Positions 6,030-10,830 of a stretch of DNA of 10,830 nucleotides are shown here, in pieces. Source of the stretch: Paracoccaceae bacterium. GTDB lineage: Bacteria > Pseudomonadota > Alphaproteobacteria > Rhodobacterales > Rhodobacteraceae. The translations under genes were made by a program, and so were the position numbers. The notes under the pieces were generated by a model that saw only the letters and a program-made list of their open reading frames with translations, did not search any database and was not told where the DNA came from. How positions within the stretch are numbered: position 1 is the stretch's first letter; each line of letters begins with the position of its first letter. The stretch spans positions 1 through 10,830 of the forward strand of contig RFUP01000047.1 of the NCBI GenBank assembly GCA_009922885.1, given 5' to 3'.

Positions 6030-6920
6030 TTACGGCGACAGGAAGTTAACGCCGGGAATGCGTTCGAGATGATAGAGGTCTTCTTCGTAGGCCTCTGTCA
6101 TGTCGGCCAGAAGTTGCGGTGACCAGCCGGGCGCCGCGATTTCTTCTTCGATTTCGTCTTCCTTGGCAAATTTGTCGAGGAAGGCCGAAATAACCCGGCG
6201 CTTTTGCATTTCCGTCATCACCGGATGCTCCGCCAGATAGGTGCGGAAGCGTTTCATGCCTTCTTGCGTCATGATGTCTGACAGTAGATCGAAAGCGCCT
6301 GTGATCTTGAGATTGGGCTCGATGCTGGCAATCTCGCGCAGGAGTGAACCCCAGATCAGGGGCGTATCTTCGTTGCACCAAACGGTGATGGAGACACGCG
6401 GGCAGGCGTGGCGTAGGCGGAGGATAAAGTCCGACCAACGGATCGACAGGGGATCGGCCCCGCCGAGGAAGGCATCCACATTCTCTGTGTTTCCAGCGGA
6501 TTGAACGGTTGGCAGGAAGGTGGCCGGATTGCGGATGCCGATGAAAAGCTCAATCTCGTCACGCGGGAAAAGCTGTTCCATGGCAGAAAGCCGTGCCTCT
6601 GCGGCGCGGTAGAGTATACCTTCGCGCATGGCGGCACCGGCATTCGAGAAGAAATTCTGGTTCGACAGGATCAGGCGGTCAGGCTCGTCGGCGTGGTCGG
6701 TACCCGCGAGGATGCCGTCGAGGAGCACAGCGCGGGCGTTATGCGCGGGGCTATGGCCTGAGACAACGGCGGCAATCGCGTCTCGCAACAGGATCCGGTA
6801 ACTGCCGAAAGGAGGCACCGCGATGCCGCGCGGCCCGAGCACTTTCCCGTTGCGGGAAAGGCATTTCAGGAGCCGTCCTTCGTCGGTCGCGTGGACACCG
6901 GCATGAAGCGCGATCTGCAT
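6030..6920 (-). CDS. Conserved hypothetical protein, possible degenerate sulfotransferase fold
   Basis: This 296-residue soluble protein has no signal peptide or membrane helix, and I recognise no definite family. The N-terminus IALHAGVHATDEGRLLKCLSRN (residues 3-24) and the later FIGIRNPATFLPTVQS (126-141) resemble the phosphate-binding loop and the Arg-Pro-type PAPS-binding strand of bacterial sulfotransferase-like proteins. The loop lacks the Lys-Thr/Ser of an active enzyme, so catalysis is doubtful. Middle segments (RWSDFILRLRHACPRVSITVW, about 161-181) look like a regular alpha/beta domain. The C-terminus is acidic (KEDEIEEEI, 253-261) and ends with ERIPGVNFLSP. The start ATG at 6920 has only a weak ribosome-binding site (GGAAAC). 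A promoter-like pair lies just upstream. The gene is convergent with gapR. Confidence 0.8.
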   Translation of the reverse strand: MQIALHAGVHATDEGRLLKCLSRNGKVLGPRGIAVPPFGSYRILLRDAIAAVVSGHSPAHNARAVLLDGILAGTDHADEPDRLILSNQNFFSNAGAAMREGILYRAAEARLSAMEQLFPRDEIELFIGIRNPATFLPTVQSAGNTENVDAFLGGADPLSIRWSDFILRLRHACPRVSITVWCNEDTPLIWGSLLREIASIEPNLKITGAFDLLSDIMTQEGMKRFRTYLAEHPVMTEMQKRRVISAFLDKFAKEDEIEEEIAAPGWSPQLLADMTEAYEEDLYHLERIPGVNFLSP

Positions 6921-6954
6921 GTTTCCGAGCGTTCCTTTGGGTTGGTATCAATCG

Positions 6955-6981
6955 AGTATAGGGGCGAATCTGGACAGTCAA
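6955..6981 (-). promoter_or_regulatory. Possible promoter for the 6030-6920 gene
   Basis: On the minus strand TTGACT (6981-6976) and TATACT (6960-6955) match sigma70 consensus at five of six positions each. The spacer is only 15 bases, shorter than ideal. The predicted start near 6948 would give a leader of about 28 bases. The divergent ABC permease gene starts at 7006 on the other strand. Confidence 0.35.
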
Positions 6982-7005
6982 ACAGGTTTCGGGCAGGAAG
7001 GGCGC

Positions 7006-8664
7006 ATGACTTTGGAAGCCGCATCCCACCCGTCAGCGCGCCGCCGCGCCATGATGCCATCGCTTTGGTCCTTGGGGGCCGTGGCGATTGCCTTGGTGGT
7101 CGTTTTGCCGATTTCGGCGGTGGTTTGGCTTGCGTTCTTTCCTGAGAATAACATTTGGCCGCACCTCCTTTCGACGACTTTGCCACGCTACCTTAAGAAT
7201 ACGGCGATCTTGATGGTTTCTGTAGGGCTTCTTTCGGGCATGGTTGGGACGGGGGCCGCGTGGATCGTGTCGCGATATCGCTTTCCGGGGGCAGGGTGGC
7301 TTGAATGGGCGCTGCTCTTGCCGCTGGCTATCCCGGCCTATGTCGGGGCCTATGCCTTGGTCGATCTCTTGGAATACGCGGGGCCTGTGCAGACGGCGCT
7401 GCGTGAAATCATGGGTTGGAAGACCTCCCGTGATTACTGGTTCCCGCAGATACGCTCCATCGGGGCGGCAGTAGTTGTGCTGTCGGCAGCACTTTATCCC
7501 TATGTTTATCTCATGGCCCGCGCCGCGTTCCGGGAACAGCCTGCGAGTGCGGAAGAGGTTGCGATGTCACTCGGGGCGGGGGCTTTCGAGCGGTTCCGCC
7601 GGATCGGTTTGCCACTGGCCCGACCTGCGATCGCGGCGGGGATGGCGATTGTGATGATGGAGACCGTCAATGATTTCGGCACGGTGGAATTCTTCGCGGT
7701 GCAAACCCTGACGACCGGGATTTTCTCGGTCTGGCTCGACGGCTCGAACGCAGGCGGCGCCGCGCAGATCGCGACGGTGGTTCTGGTTCTGGTGGTCTTC
7801 CTGATGGGGTTGGAGAAAAGCAGCCGCCGTCGTGCGCGGTTCTTCAACCTGTCGTCGCGCCATCGCCCTGTAGAGCGGGTCCGTTTGATCGGTGGTGCAG
7901 GGTGGCTGGCGCTTGCGCTTTGTCTGGTGCCGTTCCTGTTGGGGTTCGTGCTTCCTGCGGGCGTGATCCTCTCGCATGCCGTGTCGAATGCCGACCGTTG
8001 GGCGGATCCGGGGCTTCTGGATGCCATGAAGAACACCATTTTCGTGGGGGGAGTTGCCTCGGGGCTGACCGTTCTGGCGGGCGTTTTCATGGTTTATGGG
8101 GTGCGTCTTTCTGGAAGTGCGCTGCCGAAGCTTTTGCTGCCGCTGACCACCATCGGCTATGCGGCGCCCGGCGCGGTTCTGGGTGTTGGCATCCTCATTC
8201 CTTTGGCTTCGTTCGATCATGCCGTCGCGGATGCGGTCGAGGCTGCGACGGGATACGATATTGGCCTCGTCATGACGGGTTCTGCGGCGGCGCTGATCCT
8301 TGCCTATGCCGTGCGATTTTTCGCGATTGCCCAAGGGGCGGCGGATGCGGCAATGGGGCGGGTATCGCCCTCACTGCCGATGGCCGCACGATCTTTGGGG
8401 CGCACGCAGGGGCGGGTTCTTCGGGAAGTTTATGTGCCCATGATGCGGGCCTCTGTCGCTTCGGCGCTGCTTCTCGTTTTCGTCGATTGCGTGAAGGAGT
8501 TGCCCGCAACTCTGTTGCTGCGCCCGTTCAACTTCAACACTTTGGCGACACGTGTGCACGAGCAGGCAAGTCTTGAGAACCTTGGGCAGGCGGCTCCGGC
8601 AGCGGTGCTGGTTATCCTTGTCGGATTGGTGGCTGTGGGAATGTTGGCGCGAACCAATCGCTAA
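7006..8664 (+). CDS. Iron(III)-type ABC transporter permease (FbpB/AfuB-like)
   Basis: This 552-residue inner-membrane protein has two fused binding-protein-dependent permease domains and about 12 hydrophobic segments, the first at about residues 20-45. Each half carries an EAA-type loop that docks the ATPase: EEVAMSLGAGAFERFRRIG near residues 182-200, ending LP, and ARSLGRTQGRVLREVYVP near 461-478. After the first loop comes NDFGTVEFFAVQTLTTGIFS, typical of FbpB/SfuB ferric-iron permeases. Two-domain permeases of this length also serve thiamine or phosphonate uptake, but the motif favours iron. Earlier in-frame starts up to 6919 would overlap the divergent gene. ATG 7006 is preferred because GGAAGGG lies about 5 bases upstream. 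No binding protein or ATPase gene is adjacent; a tRNA follows, so the rest of the transporter must be encoded elsewhere. Confidence 0.88.
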   Translation: MTLEAASHPSARRRAMMPSLWSLGAVAIALVVVLPISAVVWLAFFPENNIWPHLLSTTLPRYLKNTAILMVSVGLLSGMVGTGAAWIVSRYRFPGAGWLEWALLLPLAIPAYVGAYALVDLLEYAGPVQTALREIMGWKTSRDYWFPQIRSIGAAVVVLSAALYPYVYLMARAAFREQPASAEEVAMSLGAGAFERFRRIGLPLARPAIAAGMAIVMMETVNDFGTVEFFAVQTLTTGIFSVWLDGSNAGGAAQIATVVLVLVVFLMGLEKSSRRRARFFNLSSRHRPVERVRLIGGAGWLALALCLVPFLLGFVLPAGVILSHAVSNADRWADPGLLDAMKNTIFVGGVASGLTVLAGVFMVYGVRLSGSALPKLLLPLTTIGYAAPGAVLGVGILIPLASFDHAVADAVEAATGYDIGLVMTGSAAALILAYAVRFFAIAQGAADAAMGRVSPSLPMAARSLGRTQGRVLREVYVPMMRASVASALLLVFVDCVKELPATLLLRPFNFNTLATRVHEQASLENLGQAAPAAVLVILVGLVAVGMLARTNR

Positions 8665-8704
8665 GGCTTGCACTGCTTGCGCGCGGCAAGTAAAGGGAAC
8701 GCGT

Positions 8705-8780
8705 GCCTCTATAGCTCAGCTGGTAGAGCGGCTGATTTGTAATCAGCGGGTCGGGAGTTCGAGTCTCTCTGGGGGCACCA
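8705..8780 (+). tRNA. tRNA-Thr (anticodon TGT)
   Basis: This is a complete 76-base cloverleaf with encoded CCA. The acceptor stem GCCTCTA (8705-8711) pairs with TGGGGGC (8770-8776) using two G-T wobbles. The D arm is GCTCAGCTGGTAGAGC. The anticodon stem GCTGA/TCAGC encloses the loop TTTGTAA, with TGT at positions 34-36, which reads threonine codon ACA. The T arm GGGAG-TTCGAGT-CTCTC has one wobble. TTGCAC (8668-8673) and TAAAGG (8691-8696), 17 bases apart, may be its promoter. Confidence 0.97.
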
Positions 8781-8785
8781 TTTTC

Positions 8786-8820
8786 AAAAGGCCCGGCGCA
8801 ACTCGCCGGGCTTTTTGGTT
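8786..8820 (+). terminator. Rho-independent terminator after tRNA-Thr
   Basis: GCCCGGCG (8791-8798) pairs perfectly with CGCCGGGC (8804-8811) around the loop CAACT. A-rich bases stand before it and TTTTT (8812-8816) plus more T's after it. It should end the tRNA transcript and insulate the cox region from the ABC permease gene. Confidence 0.9.
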
Positions 8821-8957
8821 TTTCGATTTCTGCTTCGGTTTTGTTTCTAGATTCGCTGCGCGGTTCTGCGGGTTGTCAGAAATAGTTGGAGACTTCGAAC
8901 ACCTCACGCTAGGTTACGCGCATCGCGAATGGGTTCTATGCCCCTTTGTGGTGCTAA

Positions 8958-8980
8958 CCAGTTGGAGGGAGGCTAACTGG
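8958..8980 (+). promoter_or_regulatory. Leader hairpin with Shine-Dalgarno in its loop, before coxC
   Basis: CCAGTTGG (8958-8965) pairs with CTAACTGG (8973-8980), including one G-T pair, leaving AGGGAGG as a 7-base loop. This loop is the only strong ribosome-binding sequence upstream of coxC, yet it lies about 16 bases before the ATG at 8989. The hairpin may bring it closer or hide it, or an in-frame CTG at 8977 may be used. Translational control of coxC is inferred. Confidence 0.4.
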
Positions 8981-8988
8981 CAATCGGA

Positions 8989-10104
8989 ATGGAAGTCGTC
9001 GCGTTCACGCATAACATTTGGCTGGTCGCAGCATCTCTTGCAGTGGCATTGATGGCTGGCTTCACGGGGTTAAGCCTAACAAATGGGCTTTCCGATTTTT
9101 CTCCTGTTCACAGGAAAATCGTGATCTCACTTGCGGCCGTTGCGCTTGGGGGTGGGATCTGGTCGATGCATTTTGTGGCCATGCTGGGCCTCCAGCTGCC
9201 TTTCGACTTTTACTATGATGCAGCAATCACCTTGGCTTCGGCGCTTGTGGCCATTCTGGTGGTCGGTGCAGCTCTGTTGATGTTGCACTTTGGGCCGCGG
9301 ACGCGACTGAAGCTTGTTGCTGCGGGGGCTATCGTTGGCATTGGGATCATCGCCATGCATTACATCGGCATGGCTGCTCTGGAGCTCTGCCGTGCCCTTT
9401 ACACGCCAATTGGTGTGACGCTTTCGGTTGTGTCTTCCTGCCTTCTCAGCGTAGCGGCGTTCGGGATTGCCTACAGCAAGCGCACACGGCGGAATATCCT
9501 GCTCGGGACTGTCGTGTTCGGACTGGCGGTGTTTGCGGTGCATTTCATCGCAACGGCGGCAACGGATTTCACCCAGATCGCAGTGGCTTCGAAAGTCGGG
9601 CCGATGATGAGCAACGAAACTTTGGCGATGGGCGTGGTTCTGTCGAGCTTTGCTCTCTGTGGAGCCTTCTTGTTGTCAACGGCGACCTTCCTGCCCGTGG
9701 AGGCTGCGGTTCGGGAAGAGCGGGTTCCATCCGAAGAAATCCCGGAGCCAGAGCCAGCCATTATTCGAGGCGCGAACATGCAAGTCCCCTATGAGCTGGA
9801 GGGGCGGACGCATTTCGTGGATGCGGCTTCTGTGGCGGTGATACGGGCCGAGGGGCACTACACTTACATCTATACGAAATCGGGGCAGTTCTTCTGCGCC
9901 TGGTCGATTGCGGAGGCCGAAAAGCGGCTAGCGAAGTCCAATTTCGTGAAGACCCACCGCAGCTATCTAATCAATCCGCGGCTCGTAAATGGGTTCGAAC
10001 GGCTGAAGGATACTGGTGTTTGTTACTTCAATCTGCCGGAGCTTTTGAAGGTTCCGGTGAGCCGCACGCAGCTCAAGCCCGTACGCGAGATACTCGGCCT
10101 CTGA
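8989..10104 (+). CDS. coxC: CoxC-like MHYT membrane sensor with LytTR DNA-binding domain
   Basis: This 371-residue inner-membrane regulator has about seven N-terminal hydrophobic segments (about 9-29, 45-67, 78-100, 108-128, 143-161, 170-190, 212-235). They carry MHYT-type motifs SMHFVAM (59-65), AMHYIGM (122-128) and VHFIATAATDF (184-194), thought to hold metal and sense a gas such as CO, O2 or NO. After an acidic Pro/Glu linker (about 243-258), residues 266-371 form a LytTR DNA-binding domain with the typical EGHYTYIYT (288-296) and KTHRSYLINP (321-330). This architecture matches CoxC and CoxH of Oligotropha carboxidovorans, and coxM follows directly as in its cox cluster. It is therefore a likely one-component CO-responsive activator of the cox genes. 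The start at 8989 lacks a close Shine-Dalgarno. Direct repeats resembling LytTR sites begin 4 bases after its stop. Confidence 0.88.
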   Translation: MEVVAFTHNIWLVAASLAVALMAGFTGLSLTNGLSDFSPVHRKIVISLAAVALGGGIWSMHFVAMLGLQLPFDFYYDAAITLASALVAILVVGAALLMLHFGPRTRLKLVAAGAIVGIGIIAMHYIGMAALELCRALYTPIGVTLSVVSSCLLSVAAFGIAYSKRTRRNILLGTVVFGLAVFAVHFIATAATDFTQIAVASKVGPMMSNETLAMGVVLSSFALCGAFLLSTATFLPVEAAVREERVPSEEIPEPEPAIIRGANMQVPYELEGRTHFVDAASVAVIRAEGHYTYIYTKSGQFFCAWSIAEAEKRLAKSNFVKTHRSYLINPRLVNGFERLKDTGVCYFNLPELLKVPVSRTQLKPVREILGL

Positions 10105-10107
10105 GCC

Positions 10108-10144
10108 TTTCGCAGTTCGTGCAAGATTTTCGCATTTCGTGAAA
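10108..10144. promoter_or_regulatory. Tandem LytTR-like direct repeats upstream of coxM
   Basis: Two 17-base copies, 10108-10124 and 10128-10144, agree at 15 of 17 positions and are exactly 20 bases apart. The core GCAGTTCGT (10112-10120) fits the LytTR consensus [TA][AC][CA]GTTN[AG][TG] at all but the first position. The second core, GCATTTCGT (10132-10140), has one further mismatch. Tandem 9-base sites about two helical turns apart are typical of LytTR regulators. Related TTCG-containing words follow at about 10157 and 10176. The site is about 95-130 bases upstream of coxM. Confidence 0.55.
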
Positions 10145-10237
10145 TACACCTCTGTTTTCGGTGGGTAATCGCTGCTTCGGTATGCGGTTGGATGCAGCTT
10201 CGCCTTGCCAAATCATCAACGGCGGGGAGGGCCCAGA

Positions 10238-10830
10238 ATGATTCCAGCTCCATTCGACTACCACCGTCCGAGTGACCTGAAGGGCGTTCTCGCGCTCTTG
10301 CAGGAGCACGGGGACGAAGCGCGCGTGATCGCGGGGGGGCACAGTTTGATCCCGATGATGAAACTTCGCATGGCCGAAGTTCCTCATCTGATCGACTTGC
10401 AATCCATCGATAGCCTCAAGGCGATTTCGATTGCGGGCACGAAAGTGACCATCGGTGCGATGGTGACGCAGCATGACATTATCGATCATGCGGATCTCGG
10501 GCGCGTGGCGCCGATCCTGAAGGAAACGTCGCTGCAGATCGCCGACCCGCAGGTGCGTTATATGGGCACTGTGGGCGGCAATGTTGCCAATGGCGATCCG
10601 GGCAATGACATGCCGGGGTTGATGCAGTGCCTTGACGCGACGATCCATCTCATCGGGCCGAACGGCACGCGAGAAGTTGCGGCGCGGGACTATTACGAAG
10701 CGGCCTACATGACCGCTCGTGACGACGACGAGGTGCTCACTGCGATCAGCTTCGATGCTCTGGCAGGAGGCTATGCTTACGAAAAGCAGAAGCGGAAGAT
10801 TGGCGACTACGCGACGGCGGCAGCCGCTGT
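10238..10830 (+). CDS. coxM: Carbon monoxide dehydrogenase medium (FAD) subunit CoxM, partial
   Basis: The first 197 codons of the flavoprotein subunit of aerobic molybdenum CO dehydrogenase; the gene runs off the right edge. This subunit passes electrons from the iron-sulfur subunit CoxS to the quinone pool, while CO is oxidised in CoxL. The sequence starts MIPAPFDYHRPSDLKGVLAL. It carries the two FAD pyrophosphate-binding motifs AGGHS (32-36) and TVGGN (111-115), at the same positions as I recall for Oligotropha CoxM, plus ANGDPGNDMP (117-126). The segment YAYEKQKRKIGDYATAAAAV (179-198) begins the C-terminal domain. These features fit CoxM better than xanthine dehydrogenase FAD subunits. 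GGGGAGG lies 7 bases before the ATG. Placement after coxC fits a form I cluster, but coxL is outside, so form I versus form II cannot be proven here. Confidence 0.93.
   Translation, partial: MIPAPFDYHRPSDLKGVLALLQEHGDEARVIAGGHSLIPMMKLRMAEVPHLIDLQSIDSLKAISIAGTKVTIGAMVTQHDIIDHADLGRVAPILKETSLQIADPQVRYMGTVGGNVANGDPGNDMPGLMQCLDATIHLIGPNGTREVAARDYYEAAYMTARDDDEVLTAISFDALAGGYAYEKQKRKIGDYATAAAA

Noticed and set aside
7567..8334. Minus-strand frame of 255 codons within the ABC permease
   Set aside because: Highly Arg/His/Gln-rich with no motifs, and it lies inside a convincing permease with EAA loops.
8676..8690. CTTGC-GCGCG-GCAAG hairpin after the permease gene as terminator
   Set aside because: Only a 5-bp stem with no T-run follows, and it overlaps the likely spacer of the tRNA promoter.
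1..10830. CRISPR arrays, insertion sequences or phage genes
   Set aside because: I found no regularly spaced repeats, transposase-like frames or terminal inverted repeats, and no integrase beside the tRNA-Thr gene.

Overview
The window looks like chromosomal DNA of an aerobic or facultative alphaproteobacterium of the Rhodobacteraceae (roseobacter/Rhodobacter type). The evidence is a high-GC codon style, a GapR (DUF2312) gene, a perfect FNR/FnrL-type box, a persulfide dioxygenase/YeeE sulfur cluster, and the start of a form I carbon monoxide dehydrogenase (cox) cluster. The genus is not decidable from this sequence.

Layout from left to right: (1) 1-312, an edge stretch open on both strands that I cannot assign. 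(2) 309-2533, a minus-strand operon for sulfane-sulfur handling: persulfide dioxygenase (first gene), two half-size YeeE/YedE transporter subunits, and a DUF442/TIGR01244 rhodanese- or phosphatase-like protein. (3) A divergent control region at about 2534-2673. It has a sigma70-like promoter overlapped by an SqrR/BigR-like dyad facing the sulfur genes, and a perfect TTGAT-N4-ATCAA box facing the other way. (4) 2674-3238, a DksA/TraR zinc-finger transcription factor and a small acidic protein, probably one unit under FNR-type control. (5) 3317-5410, a divergent FadJ/FadB-type beta-oxidation protein, convergent with a 71-residue membrane protein. (6) 5758-6018 gapR, then a convergent 296-residue protein that may be a degenerate sulfotransferase fold. 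(7) 7006-8664, a two-domain iron-type ABC permease without its partner genes. (8) tRNA-Thr(TGT) at 8705-8780, followed by a strong terminator. (9) 8989-10830, coxC (MHYT sensor plus LytTR DNA-binding domain) followed by coxM (FAD subunit of CO dehydrogenase), which runs off the right edge.

How the parts fit: the left module oxidises persulfide and moves sulfur compounds, with apparent sulfide- or persulfide-responsive control. The neighbouring DksA-like unit appears oxygen-controlled. The right module is CO oxidation: CoxC is a membrane-anchored candidate gas sensor whose LytTR domain could bind a pair of 20-bp-period direct repeats lying between coxC and coxM. Those repeats are the most attractive regulatory candidate in the window. 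Most proteins belong to known families, and I see no clearly new multi-gene system. The points most worth follow-up are the control elements and the atypical active-site motifs of the FadJ-like protein.
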